28,583 nt of DNA from a virus: the IMG/VR virus record IMGVR_UViG_3300009160_000138, positions 1-28,583 of that record; one strand, 5' to 3'. The number at the start of each line of letters is the position of its first letter. The stretch's first letter is position 1. The translations under genes and the position numbers were made by a program. Below, in pieces: positions 1-7,091 of this stretch. Under the pieces are notes generated by a model. The model saw only the letters and a program-made list of their open reading frames with translations. It did not search any database and had not been told where the DNA came from.

Positions 1-240
1 CGCGGTAATTGTTTTTATGGCTGTACGCGCCCCAGTACACAAAATAATAGCTTGGCGCGAAGTGTTAGCCGCATCTACTGTAGTGGTCAACGTTACATCA
101 GCGTCGGTACTCAAAGTAGTTGTTCCGGCTACTGCGGAGTCTAAAAGCGAGGTAATGCTGTTGTTGACCGTTGTACCCCAAGTACCCGAAAGGCTACCTG
201 TGACTGGTAAGGCTAAGCCTAAAAGTGGTGTTGATGCCAT
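1..240 (-). CDS. Tail-fibre-type structural protein, N-terminal part (runs off window)
   Basis: The minus-strand reading frame opens with ATG at 240 and stays open for 80 codons to the window edge, so the C-terminus is missing. The N-terminus reads MASTPLLGLALPVTG, followed by a Ser/Thr-rich stretch (SLSGTWGTTVNNSITSLLDS) and a segment rich in alternating Thr and hydrophobics. From memory this start is typical of phage tail-fibre or virion-surface proteins whose C-terminal half is variable; no domain name is claimed. It lies 35 nt after the preceding gene, with a GGAAAAC purine stretch about 6 nt before the ATG, and is co-oriented with the structural operon. A role in the tail is inferred from position and composition. 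Confidence 0.65.
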   Translation of the reverse strand, partial: MASTPLLGLALPVTGSLSGTWGTTVNNSITSLLDSAVAGTTTLSTDADVTLTTTVDAANTSRQAIILCTGARTAIKTITA

Positions 241-275
241 GTGTTTTCCTTACGTTGTAATGGGTGTCCAAACAA

Positions 276-692
276 TCAATTTGAACTCCTAATAAGTGCC
301 GCCGTTGATGTGTTGGCTGGCATGGTGATAAGAAAAGTGGTGGTAGATGTTTTGTCTGAACCAAAGTCCAAAACTGCAATTGACTTATTACCCTGCGTCA
401 CGTTATAAATTAAAGCGCACCGAGCCGTTACTGCCGTTGTCCAGCTTACATTATTCCAGTTTGCGTAGGCAATGTAGCCGTCGCTGTTAATTGAAACTCC
501 AGTCATTATCTGGCCTCCTGCTGTATAGCCAGACGCTACAACCTCATTGGCGCTTGAATACACTGTGGTAGCTTCGTTTAAATCTGCGGCAGCAGTGTAA
601 AGAGCAATCTTGATCGTGTCTGTGGACAAGTCGTGGATGCCTTGATACAGCTCTTTTTTGAAGCTGGTAGTTTGGGTTTGAACAATGCTCAT
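276..692 (-). CDS. Phage structural protein of unknown function, 138 aa
   Basis: A 138-residue protein starting MSIVQTQTTSFKKEL. The first 30 residues hold a short amphipathic segment and the phrase DTIKIALYT, followed by a Ser/Thr/Ala-rich beta-prone body (residues 40-138) with no cysteine pair and no membrane segment. The start overlaps the stop of the upstream adaptor gene by four bases (ATGA), which indicates translational coupling. Its place between the neck/adaptor gene and the fibre-type gene suggests a tail or neck component. I recognise this as a type of small protein seen in podovirus-like genomes but cannot name its function. Confidence 0.75.
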   Translation of the reverse strand: MSIVQTQTTSFKKELYQGIHDLSTDTIKIALYTAAADLNEATTVYSSANEVVASGYTAGGQIMTGVSINSDGYIAYANWNNVSWTTAVTARCALIYNVTQGNKSIAVLDFGSDKTSTTTFLITMPANTSTAALIRSSN

Positions 693-1339
693 ACGACTCT
701 GACCCTAACTTGCCCGTCTCGATAGGCATCAGCCCGCTGTTTGCCATCACCCAAGTTCTTAAGCAGTGATATAGCTTGCACGTATCTTTCTTGGTACAAC
801 GCAACCATATCGGCTTCACCCTTCATGTAGGTGTTTGCTTCGCACAGAGTCCCGTACAGCAAAGCCGAATCAAAAAACTGGCCCAGCCACGTTGTGCCCG
901 CAGTCACAATAGACTCTGGGTAAGCAAAATACTGTAGATTCGTTACAAGCGCCGCACTAGGAGTAGGCCCAAAAATAAACTGCAACTGTTTATTGTCAGA
1001 ACTCTTTGGCCCGTTGATTGCGTAATGCTTGGGTGTGCCTGTTGTGCTTGGATTGGGGTAAGCTTCTTGCATAAAGTTGGGATCTTTATTTAGAAGGTAA
1101 ATATAGTTCCCGCTACCGTCAATAACTGCAAACGAATACACCGACAGCAAATCACTGGGCGTATCCATAAATTGACTGCCGTTTGTTAAAGGCGTTGAAG
1201 AAGCTTTACGTAAGTTGGCAATTTGAACAGTGTTGTATATACGTTGCTCAGCCTGCCGAATGAACGTGTCCATATCTACTGTGGGAAACGTGTTCTCACA
1301 GTAATCACTGACCAAAGTAACCAACTCAGTATAGGTCAT
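689..1339 (-). CDS. Phage adaptor (head-tail connector) protein, SU10-type
   Basis: A 216-residue protein starting MTYTELVTLVSDYCENTF. The N-terminal 40 residues read as helices with the segment TFIRQAEQRIYNTV, followed by a beta-rich middle (YAINGPKSS..LQFIFGPTPS) and a helical C-terminus (YQERYVQAISLLKNL). This order (helix with RxAEQRI, a yPxdxL-like strand, C-terminal helix) is the pattern of phage adaptor proteins that sit under the portal in SU10-like podoviruses. Start overlaps the previous stop by ATGA. It would build the ring joining capsid portal to the tail nozzle. Family assignment is from remembered motifs, not a search. Confidence 0.7.
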   Translation of the reverse strand: MTYTELVTLVSDYCENTFPTVDMDTFIRQAEQRIYNTVQIANLRKASSTPLTNGSQFMDTPSDLLSVYSFAVIDGSGNYIYLLNKDPNFMQEAYPNPSTTGTPKHYAINGPKSSDNKQLQFIFGPTPSAALVTNLQYFAYPESIVTAGTTWLGQFFDSALLYGTLCEANTYMKGEADMVALYQERYVQAISLLKNLGDGKQRADAYRDGQVRVRVV

Positions 1340-1602
1340 GCCATCGGGCCTCTTGACATGAACCCTTTAGTAGCTGCACCTGCGCCGCGCATTTTAATGC
1401 CTGTTGTCTTAATTTTCTCGTCACCAGCAGACTTGCTGATAGCGCCAACACTCACATCAACGGTGTCCAACTTACTGCGGTTTGGTTCCTTGCCGGGGTT
1501 GGTTTGGGCTTTGACAGCTTTACCATCCATTGTGTGCGGCTTAGCGTAAACTTTGGCATCGCCAACTTCTTTGCCCATCATTTTTTTGCTGAATGTAGCC
1601 AT
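1336..1602 (-). CDS. Small basic protein, 88 aa, unknown function
   Basis: An 88-residue lysine- and glycine-rich protein (MATFSKKMMGKEVGDAKVYA at the start, ending TKGFMSRGPMA). It has no predicted membrane segment and no cysteine. A GGGGCT Shine-Dalgarno-like stretch lies about 6 nt upstream of the ATG at 1602. It belongs to a set of eight short basic proteins scattered among the neck and tail genes (1336-1793 and 3110-5064). The C-terminal phrase SRGPMA and the repeated GxGAA pattern suggest low-complexity, probably disordered structure. Function is unknown; a DNA-contacting or ejected virion component is a guess from charge and position. Confidence 0.7.
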   Translation of the reverse strand: MATFSKKMMGKEVGDAKVYAKPHTMDGKAVKAQTNPGKEPNRSKLDTVDVSVGAISKSAGDEKIKTTGIKMRGAGAATKGFMSRGPMA

Positions 1603-1604
1603 GA

Positions 1605-1793
1605 TTAGCCCCGATTTTGTGCTGCAATTTTAGACAAATTACGGCCCATTGCCTTCATGTTGGCATTGGTTTTCCCTTTGCCAGCACCCTTTCCACCCAT
1701 CATTTCTTTTTGGGTGGGGCCGCTATCGCCATAGTTTTTGCCTTCTGTTTTGCCTTTTTTTGCAATGCCATCGGCTGATCGTGTATATGCCAT
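1605..1793 (-). CDS. Small basic protein with DGIAKKGKTEGK motif, 62 aa
   Basis: A 62-residue protein (MAYTRSADGIAKKGKTEGKN at the start) that is about one third Lys, Gly and Asn. Its first 18 residues carry the motif SADGIA-KKGKT-EGK, which also ends the 154-residue protein at 3634-4098 as RADGIA-QRGKT-RGK and appears in shortened form (GIESRGKTKGK) near the end of the protein at 4109-4579. A canonical AAGGAG lies 8 nt before the start. The motif at opposite ends of different proteins suggests a portable tag, for example for packaging or for binding a common partner. That role is inference. Confidence 0.72.
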   Translation of the reverse strand: MAYTRSADGIAKKGKTEGKNYGDSGPTQKEMMGGKGAGKGKTNANMKAMGRNLSKIAAQNRG

Positions 1794-1803
1794 TTTAAGC
1801 TCC

Positions 1804-2187
1804 TTAATTTACCGTTACTGTACCAACAAATGTCGTTGCCACCAAGTAGTTTGGTGTCAGACTTGCATCAAAACTTCTTGAGCCGCCAACAGGCAACCAC
1901 CCCCACTGGATATCCCGAGAGCCACCAGACAAGTTTCCTGCTGCGTTATTTCCTGAAGTTACATACGTTGTATCTCTGCGTGGATTACGTAGTGCTTGAG
2001 GATCATCAACCGGAAACGTTCCAAGCATCAACTGCGGTTGATCGGGATCCCAGCACTCAGGACACACAAGCAACTCGTATTTGCGCTGCTTAATAATCTC
2101 AGTCTTAAGCTTCTTCAGTTTAAATTGCTGCCCGCAGCGATCACACTCCGCAATTGCTATCTTGCCAGAAGCGAAACGGTTACCCAT
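1804..2187 (-). CDS. Zinc-ribbon phage structural protein, 127 aa
   Basis: A 127-residue protein. Residues 15-45 contain CDRCGQQF and, 20-odd residues later, CPECWDPDQP, a CxxC...CxxC arrangement that can bind one zinc ion. The rest is polar and beta-prone and ends in TTFVGTVTVN. The start codon overlaps the stop codon of the upstream neck gene by one base, so the two are probably translated together. Zinc-ribbon proteins of this shape occur in the neck/tail block of podovirus-like phages. It is probably a minor virion protein, but a role in assembly is inferred from context alone. Confidence 0.72.
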   Translation of the reverse strand: MGNRFASGKIAIAECDRCGQQFKLKKLKTEIIKQRKYELLVCPECWDPDQPQLMLGTFPVDDPQALRNPRRDTTYVTSGNNAAGNLSGGSRDIQWGWLPVGGSRSFDASLTPNYLVATTFVGTVTVN

Positions 2188-3113
2188 TATGAACCGCCTA
2201 TGAACATTTGCCGGGGAACAAACCGCACGGCAGCTTTTTCCCTATCTGCGCCCGCCGCTAACTCAAAAGCTTCGTCATACATTTGCTTGAGCATTGGTAC
2301 GCGCTCCATCAACTCAGGCACTTTTACAGCAATGTGATACGCCAAACCAGCAACTACGCAAGGCAAGAACCTAAAGTTCATGTCTGCGGTCTCAGCACCT
2401 GCCCCGGCATCTTGAACCCTGCGCAGTCTCCAATAAACGAATTGGTATGTTGTGCTGTTATCGGGTGTAGGCCAAACAGTTACCGCAGGCAATTGGGGCA
2501 CGTAGACCGCCGTGGAGGCTGTATGTGAGGCTGCGGTTGTATTGTTCTGAGCGCGGAAAACACCACCAAGGACATTGCCTGTGATGTAGGTGTAGTAGAT
2601 GTCTTCCGTGTCTAACCGAATAAATCCTGCCCCGGCTAATCCAACCACCGTGTTAAGCGTGATCGAGGTGGCTGTTGAGGTGATTGTTGACGCGAGAATA
2701 GAGCTTGTAGGATTGACTTCACCAGATAACCGCTGAATCCATACTTGAATCGGTCTCGCCTGTTGTAACTTGTTTGGGATGGTTGCATACGTAGAAACAC
2801 TGATACGTGTGATGGTTAGGTCAGCTTGTGTTGAAGCGGTGTTTGATCCCGTACGGATCACATGCTCTAACAAATCAATGGTGTCTGTTGGCAGTGCATA
2901 CGTGGCTAGACCGGGCGTGAGATTGATGAAGCCTTGCTCCATCGTCCACATGTTAATACCCTTGTTCTGCCACTCAATGGTCATCAGGTTCATTGACCTA
3001 CGGGCTGTACGTAAGTCGTAGCCTGAACGCATCTCCCGGCCAGCACGCTCCCACGCTTCCTCGGCGATCTCCGTGAAATCCATGTTGAAAATAGTGCGGC
3101 CCGTTGTGGTCAT
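2187..3113 (-). CDS. Neck / head-tail joining protein, 308 aa
   Basis: A 308-residue protein beginning MTTTGRTIFNMDFTEIAEEA. The N-terminal 60 residues (FTEIAEEAWERAGREMRSGY, then DLRTARRSMNLMTIEWQNKG) are helical. They are followed by LTPGLATYALPTDTIDLLEH, the strand found in phage adaptor and packaged-DNA stabilisation proteins, then a Ser/Thr-rich insert (residues 130-200) and a C-terminal helical part (residues 245-295). It overlaps the small gene before it by ATGA and the zinc-ribbon gene after it by one base. It most likely forms part of the neck or nozzle; which ring it forms cannot be said from sequence alone. Confidence 0.7.
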   Translation of the reverse strand: MTTTGRTIFNMDFTEIAEEAWERAGREMRSGYDLRTARRSMNLMTIEWQNKGINMWTMEQGFINLTPGLATYALPTDTIDLLEHVIRTGSNTASTQADLTITRISVSTYATIPNKLQQARPIQVWIQRLSGEVNPTSSILASTITSTATSITLNTVVGLAGAGFIRLDTEDIYYTYITGNVLGGVFRAQNNTTAASHTASTAVYVPQLPAVTVWPTPDNSTTYQFVYWRLRRVQDAGAGAETADMNFRFLPCVVAGLAYHIAVKVPELMERVPMLKQMYDEAFELAAGADREKAAVRFVPRQMFIGGS

Positions 3114-3343
3114 CTAAATCCTGCTGTCTTTTTTGCTATTGCTTTGGGTTGAGCTACAAACTGTTTACCAGATGCTTTACCAGCACGTTTGGCTTTGGTT
3201 GTGGCAGCGTACTCAGCAGGGCTAAGACTTTTAATTGCAGCTTTTGGAAGGTATCGCTCACCAGTTTCAGAAGATTTTTTGCCACTTTTAGTTGTCCAAT
3301 CTTGTTTGCCCCAATCGCTTAGGGATTTTTGCGGGGCTTTCAT
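3110..3343 (-). CDS. Small basic phage protein (W..QDWTTKSG type), 77 aa
   Basis: A 77-residue, strongly basic protein with the recognisable phrases DWGKQDWTTKSGKKS, TGERYLPKAAIKSLSP and YAATTKAKRAGKASGKQFV. This sequence type is widespread in phages and large DNA viruses as a domain of unknown function (possibly the one catalogued as DUF5872; the number is from memory). No enzyme motif is visible. It overlaps the following neck gene by ATGA. About a quarter of the residues are Lys or Arg, consistent with nucleic-acid binding or packaging with DNA, but no experimental role is known to me. Confidence 0.75.
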   Translation of the reverse strand: MKAPQKSLSDWGKQDWTTKSGKKSSETGERYLPKAAIKSLSPAEYAATTKAKRAGKASGKQFVAQPKAIAKKTAGFR

Positions 3344-3344
3344 G

Positions 3345-3632
3345 TCAGTCTCTATACCCGCCGCCAGCGGCTTTGTAGCGTTTAGCCATCAACTGCGCCT
3401 TACGGGCTGACCATTGACCTGCGCCTGTGCCCTGTACTGCGGCAGCTTTGACGCTGTTAAAAATCCGTTTGCGAAGACTGGGTTTCGTGTAGTTGCCCGC
3501 TTCGTTTACCTTTGATTTTACCTTGCCGCCTTCAGCATACTGCGTGAAGTCAGTGTCATCCCGACGGGCTTTCTTTTTCCCGCCGGGCATCTTAGATGGG
3601 AGTACGGCCCCCATGCCGCGAGAGGCCATCAT
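3345..3632 (-). CDS. Small basic phage protein (GQWSARKAQ type), 95 aa
   Basis: The protein ends with VNEAGNYTKPSLRKRIF and GQWSARKAQLMAKRYKAAGG, a conserved phage pattern of unknown function. An upstream ATG at 3683 would overlap the preceding gene by 50 nt. The ATG at 3632 follows that gene's TGA by one base and has GGAAAG 10 nt upstream, and the protein then begins MMASRGMGAVLPSKMPGG, so I chose 3632 (3629 is possible). Residues 25-40 carry YAEGGKVK, a Gly-Gly-Lys phrase that recurs in the neighbouring small proteins. Function is unknown; it is one of the basic cassette proteins. Confidence 0.75.
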   Translation of the reverse strand: MMASRGMGAVLPSKMPGGKKKARRDDTDFTQYAEGGKVKSKVNEAGNYTKPSLRKRIFNSVKAAAVQGTGAGQWSARKAQLMAKRYKAAGGGYRD

Positions 3633-3633
3633 A

Positions 3634-4098
3634 TCAACACATCTTTCCGCGAGTTTTGCCACGTTGGGCAATACCATCTGCACGGCTTGAAACAGACCCG
3701 CCCAATTTTAAACCTGTGCTACCCATAAACTTGTTTGTGTCGGCCTTCTTTTTAATGTCAGTCAAAATACGCGACTGGCGGTTTTTGTCGCTGGCGGCAT
3801 TAGCTTCTGCGGAAGCTGCACGTTTAGCAGCCATGACACGTTGGCCTTCATCATACATATCCTTGGCACGCTCGCCATAAGTTTCTTGACGTAGTGCTGG
3901 TTTAGGAGTGGGTTTAGGGGTGGGGGTGGGGGTGGGTTTAGGAATAACCTTTGGTTTAGCTTTAGAAGTAGCCTTGGCTGTTTCAGAATCCCGCATGCCT
4001 TTTAGTATGGCTTCCCCGGCGATTTCTTGCGATTCGTCTGAGTTGTTTGCTGCTTCCAGAGCGTCTACTTCACCGCCATTTTCATAACGTTTTTTCAT
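3634..4098 (-). CDS. Basic Pro/Lys-rich protein ending in RGKTRGKMC, 154 aa
   Basis: The frame is open from 4125, but the ATG at 4098 has AAGGGG six bases upstream and gives MKKRYENGGEVDAL, so 4098 is the likely start. The N-terminal third contains YENGGEV; residues 50-70 are a (Pro-Thr/Lys)n stretch (VIPKPTPTPTPKPTPKPALR); residues 75-130 are a charged helix (YGERAKDMYDEGQRVMAAKR); and the C-terminus is SRADGIAQRGKTRGKMC. The terminal cysteine is shared with two neighbours (4109-4579 and 4810-5064). The Pro/Thr repeat is a flexible spacer between two basic ends. No enzymatic motif is visible and function is unknown. Confidence 0.72.
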   Translation of the reverse strand: MKKRYENGGEVDALEAANNSDESQEIAGEAILKGMRDSETAKATSKAKPKVIPKPTPTPTPKPTPKPALRQETYGERAKDMYDEGQRVMAAKRAASAEANAASDKNRQSRILTDIKKKADTNKFMGSTGLKLGGSVSSRADGIAQRGKTRGKMC

Positions 4099-4108
4099 AA
4101 TATTCCCC

Positions 4109-4579
4109 TTAACAGGCTCTGCCACCGGACTTCATGGTAATCATCTTGCCTTTGGTTTTACCCCGAGACTCAATGCCGCCACCTTTAGCCAACTTCAAAG
4201 ATGTGCCCTTGCCACCTTTGTGCTCTTGCATATCGTGCTGTTTAAAAGCTTTCTTAATCATGGCTTTGTCCTGAGACTTGTCCATTTTCATGTCTTCTTT
4301 CATGTCGCTTTTAGCCATGCCACCTTTAGCCATCTTGCCTTTGCCATCAGCAGCAAAGTTAGGAACCATCTTGCCACCTTTGTTGACCATAGACATGCCG
4401 CCGTCTGCATATCCGCCCATATTCATCTTTTTCATATCGCCACCTTTTGAAAATTTGCCTTTGTCGGCCTCGTTAAAGTCTTTACCCACAGACTGTGGGA
4501 CTCCTACTTTCTTAGCAAACGATGGCGAGTTAGCTATCGCGGCCATGAAATTGTGCTGCTTCTTAGTCGTGCTGGGCAT
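4109..4579 (-). CDS. Gly/Met/Lys-rich protein with C-terminal cysteine, 156 aa
   Basis: A 156-residue protein. Residues 1-45 (KKQHNFMAAIANSPSFAKKV, GKDFNEADKG) resemble the small phage/bacterial domain that begins with a KxQxxFM helix (DUF3008-like, from memory). Residues 45-100 are almost entirely Gly, Met, Lys and Asp, with YADGGMSMVNKGGKM. The tail reads GGGIESRGKTKGKM then MKSGGRAC, giving a last-residue cysteine. AAGGGG precedes the start. The composition predicts a disordered, highly basic molecule. Unusually high methionine content may reflect the short codon pattern ATG-AAA-GGN repeated in the DNA. Function is unknown. Confidence 0.72.
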   Translation of the reverse strand: MPSTTKKQHNFMAAIANSPSFAKKVGVPQSVGKDFNEADKGKFSKGGDMKKMNMGGYADGGMSMVNKGGKMVPNFAADGKGKMAKGGMAKSDMKEDMKMDKSQDKAMIKKAFKQHDMQEHKGGKGTSLKLAKGGGIESRGKTKGKMITMKSGGRAC

Positions 4580-4808
4580 TTAAACCCCTTAGATTGTCAA
4601 TCTTGCGCTCAAGCCTGTCAAACCTATCGAGCAACTGTTGCATGTCAGCCCGAAACTCAGTTCGTGTAATGTGGTCACGCGCAACTTCTTCACGGGTGCG
4701 GTTAAGCAAAATACTCAACCGATCCAGTTCATCAAACTTGCCTTTAAGCATAAAACCCATGATCGCCACAATAGCACTCAAGGCTGCGTTCCATAACATC
4801 ATTTCCAT
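4563..4808 (-). CDS. Small membrane-anchored coiled-coil protein, 81 aa
   Basis: Residues 3-22 (MMLWNAALSAIVAIMGFML) form one hydrophobic membrane segment. It is followed by a long amphipathic helix (KFDELDRLSILLNRTREEVA to the C-terminus) with heptad spacing, which is expected to make a coiled coil. The N-out or N-in orientation cannot be decided; the basic residues KGK after the segment favour the C-terminal part being cytoplasmic. It overlaps the next gene by 17 nt. Small proteins of this plan occur in phage tail/lysis regions; it could be a holin accessory or an i-spanin-like protein, or a membrane anchor for tail ejection. None of these is shown by the sequence. Confidence 0.7.
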   Translation of the reverse strand: MEMMLWNAALSAIVAIMGFMLKGKFDELDRLSILLNRTREEVARDHITRTEFRADMQQLLDRFDRLERKIDNLRGLNAQHD

Positions 4809-4809
4809 G

Positions 4810-5064
4810 TCAGCATTTCCATCTTGCTAATGCAGCCGCCTTACGGGTAGGCTTACCTTTTTCATCTTTCATTGGGCCGGGCATACCTGACATCCGGGCA
4901 CAAAACGAATCTTTCCTTGGGCCACCTTGTGGCTGCGGGGCTTTGAGGTTGCTACCTGTCGCTGCATTGTACTTAGCGCGGCCTTTGGCGGTTAAGCCAG
5001 CGCCTTTGGATACAGGGAGCTTTTCGCCGCGACCGACAGAAAGAGATGGTGTTTTCTTTGCCAT
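4810..5064 (-). CDS. Small basic protein with SFCARMSGM and C-terminal RWKC, 84 aa
   Basis: An 84-residue protein containing GLTAKGRAKYNAATGSNLKA, then KDSFCARMSGMPGPMKD and the C-terminus KAAALARWKC. This pattern (GLTxKGR, SFCARM.GM, final xWKC) is a well-known uncharacterised domain shared by tailed phages and some giant viruses (I believe DUF6321; not checked). The two cysteines, one internal and one at the last position, are the conserved residues and might pair or bind metal. AGGA lies about 7 nt before the start, and the stop is 1 nt from the next gene. Role unknown. Confidence 0.78.
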   Translation of the reverse strand: MAKKTPSLSVGRGEKLPVSKGAGLTAKGRAKYNAATGSNLKAPQPQGGPRKDSFCARMSGMPGPMKDEKGKPTRKAAALARWKC

Positions 5065-5066
5065 GA

Positions 5067-6650
5067 TTAAATCCTAAACCCAAACCCAAAAGTGGGAGAG
5101 TTGCCACTTCCGCCAATTACCGTGCCTTGAAAAGCCCAACCAGCATTATTACCTGCGTTAACGTTTTGATTTGATGTAAAAGCTTGAAATATTGCCCCGC
5201 CAGTAGCATTGCTGTCTTTAATTGTCAGGTAACTGACGGAGTTTGTCCCGCTTGCATCACTGATAGTCGCTTGCGTTCCGTCAGTTGAGCTTTGCAAAAA
5301 CTTTTGGTTAGTACCAGATGTCGCAAACGCGCCAACCGTGCTGGTTGTTCCAGCGGCTAGTTTAAGTGTACCGTTAGTTAGGGTCAGCGTTTGTGTTGAG
5401 CCAAGCGTTAGAGCGTCTTGGCAAGTCCATGTACCGCCAATCCCGTTAAATGTGACATTACCACCAAAAGCTACGCTATTTGATGTAATGGTTTTTGTCC
5501 CAGACGTAGCGGCAAACGTAATAGTTGCTGTTGAGCTATTGGTAGTAACACCACCCCAATTCCAGTTTCCATAACAATAAATAGAGTTAGTTGAGCCGTA
5601 TGTTCCAGTAAACCCCGTGAAATTTACATTTTTAAACGAACCAGTTGTTGTTCCAAAAACAATTGCGTCTGAGCCAGCAGTAATATCTACGCTGATGGCA
5701 TTAGCCTCACCAGCCGCGCCCATAATGATGGTGCGTGTTCCTGTTGTGGCATTGGTTGTAAGCTGAAACAGTGGATTAGTTCCCGTAACCGTCAGGTTGG
5801 TTGCAATTGATGTTGTCCACAAAGTAGCATTAGTGTTAGGCAGTACAAATTTACCCGTTGTACCAAAAGCCAATGTTCTTATGTTGCTGTTGCTTGAACT
5901 AAGCGATCCCGCAGTTAGCGTATAGCCGTTTAAATCTAATGTGCCGTTGGTCAATGTGCAGGCTCGGGTAGAACCAACAGTCAATGCATCTTGAAGTTGG
6001 AAAGTGCCGCCTACACCGTTAAAGGCAAATGGTCGGTCAAACACAACAGCAGCAGTAGTTATTGTCTTTGTACCAGAAGTGGCAGCAAAGGTAATTATGC
6101 CCGTGCCAGCGTTTTGGCTCATGCCTGTAGATGCTTTAAAGTTTCCAAAAACAGCAAAACCAGCAGTGTTAATTGCGCCAGCAAAACCAGTTGGATTTAC
6201 GCCATCTGTAAAATCTAAATCTCTAACGTTATTGCCAGAAGTAATGCTAAAAGAGCCAGTACCGCCAGTAATCCTGAATGAAATGCTGTTAGCCTCGGTA
6301 ACAGCGGTGGCGTTAAGCACTCTTGATGTTGCACTTGAGTTAGTGCAAATAATTAAAGGCGTACCAGTAACCGCCATGGTCGTAGCGCCAGTGAAAATAG
6401 TGCCTGTGCTGTTCAGCGAAATGGTGTTTGTGCCAAAGGCAAGCGTGCCCGTGAAGCCCGTGCAGGTCAGGGTTTGAATTGTTGGGCTAATGTCAAGCGT
6501 AACGCTACCTGAACCAGAGTTGGCATCTATTGCTGCGGTGTCGCCAGAGCCGGGAACAGCTATGCCGCCAACGCCACCGGAAGTTAATGCCCAATTGCTT
6601 GCGCTGTTCCAGTTACCCGTACCGCCCGTTACCCAGAAGTATGCGGCCAT
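5067..6650 (-). CDS. Repetitive beta-rich fibre/adhesin-like protein, 527 aa
   Basis: A 527-residue Gly/Thr/Ser/Asn-rich protein with almost no charged residues. The start MAAYFWVTGGTGNWNSASNW, followed by PGSGDTAAIDA, is the pattern of bacterial autotransporter-like and phage surface beta-helix proteins. Two copies of a roughly 80-residue unit are visible (about residues 185-265 and 370-450): both start TITFAATSGTKTIT, continue through a FNG-GGT strand and QDALT-GST, and reach LTNGTL. They are probably coils of a beta-helix. A GAGGAA ribosome site precedes the ATG. It likely forms an external fibre or decoration that contacts the host surface. No catalytic motif or intramolecular chaperone was recognised. 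Confidence 0.68.
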   Translation of the reverse strand: MAAYFWVTGGTGNWNSASNWALTSGGVGGIAVPGSGDTAAIDANSGSGSVTLDISPTIQTLTCTGFTGTLAFGTNTISLNSTGTIFTGATTMAVTGTPLIICTNSSATSRVLNATAVTEANSISFRITGGTGSFSITSGNNVRDLDFTDGVNPTGFAGAINTAGFAVFGNFKASTGMSQNAGTGIITFAATSGTKTITTAAVVFDRPFAFNGVGGTFQLQDALTVGSTRACTLTNGTLDLNGYTLTAGSLSSSNSNIRTLAFGTTGKFVLPNTNATLWTTSIATNLTVTGTNPLFQLTTNATTGTRTIIMGAAGEANAISVDITAGSDAIVFGTTTGSFKNVNFTGFTGTYGSTNSIYCYGNWNWGGVTTNSSTATITFAATSGTKTITSNSVAFGGNVTFNGIGGTWTCQDALTLGSTQTLTLTNGTLKLAAGTTSTVGAFATSGTNQKFLQSSTDGTQATISDASGTNSVSYLTIKDSNATGGAIFQAFTSNQNVNAGNNAGWAFQGTVIGGSGNSPTFGFGFRI

Positions 6651-6652
6651 GC

Positions 6653-6820
6653 TTATTCCTCTACAGGTGTATCAACCGCAGGCGGGTTAGTGATGTACTC
6701 ATGCCATTTGTCATATCTGGCCTGTTTCATTGCCTCAATCTCAGCATCAGTCAGGCCGTGGTTGTCAGCCAACCACAGCGCATCAGAAAAGCCTTCAATG
6801 GTGAAGTCAATCTTAACCAT
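6653..6820 (-). CDS. Small acidic protein, 55 aa
   Basis: A 55-residue frame starts at ATG 6820, one base after the stop of the spike-base-like gene, and ends two bases before the fibre gene start, filling a gap exactly. The protein (MVKIDFTIEGFSDALWLADN, then helix DAEIEAMKQARYDKWHEYI, then a Pro/Glu-rich tail ending TPVEE) is acidic, predicted to be a strand plus two helices. Its snug fit, and a compact hydrophobic/charged pattern, support coding. The ribosome site (GAGAA) is weak, so translation may depend on coupling with the upstream gene. Function is unknown; a chaperone or assembly factor for the adjacent fibre is possible. Confidence 0.65.
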   Translation of the reverse strand: MVKIDFTIEGFSDALWLADNHGLTDAEIEAMKQARYDKWHEYITNPPAVDTPVEE

Positions 6821-6821
6821 G

Positions 6822-7079
6822 CTAGTAAATTCTCAACAAGTTAGTTGCGGTTGTTCCCGTAGACCAAACGCGGATAACTTGCACTGGAATAACTTGCCCC
6901 GGTTGCAAGCCATTAAATGTCGTGTCGTCACCTTGCGCAGTGGTCACTTTGACATTACCCGCGCCGCCCACATAAATGACAGAAGGGGTGTCTAAGTAGA
7001 CTGTATCACTGTTAGTAAACGTGGTTGCACCGCCCGGATACATTGGAAATGTTGGGCTGTAATTGGTTTGTCGTCCCAT
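6822..7079 (-). CDS. Spike-base-like small structural protein, 85 aa
   Basis: An 85-residue protein whose second half reads PSVIYVGGAGNVKVTTAQGD, then FNGLQPGQVIPVQVIRVWST and GTTATNLLRIY. This YVGGAGnvxVtxxxGD...fxgvxxGxxlPvxvxxVxxTGTTAtxlxxly pattern is that of the small spike-base proteins known from gene transfer agents (RCAP_Rcc01079 type) and many phages. It would be a compact beta-sandwich at the base of a spike or fibre. A strong AAAGGAG lies 8 nt before the start and directly after the U-tract of the terminator at 7092-7114. The neighbouring adhesin-like protein is a reasonable partner. Confidence 0.75.
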   Translation of the reverse strand: MGRQTNYSPTFPMYPGGATTFTNSDTVYLDTPSVIYVGGAGNVKVTTAQGDDTTFNGLQPGQVIPVQVIRVWSTGTTATNLLRIY

Positions 7080-7091
7080 GCAAATTCTCCT

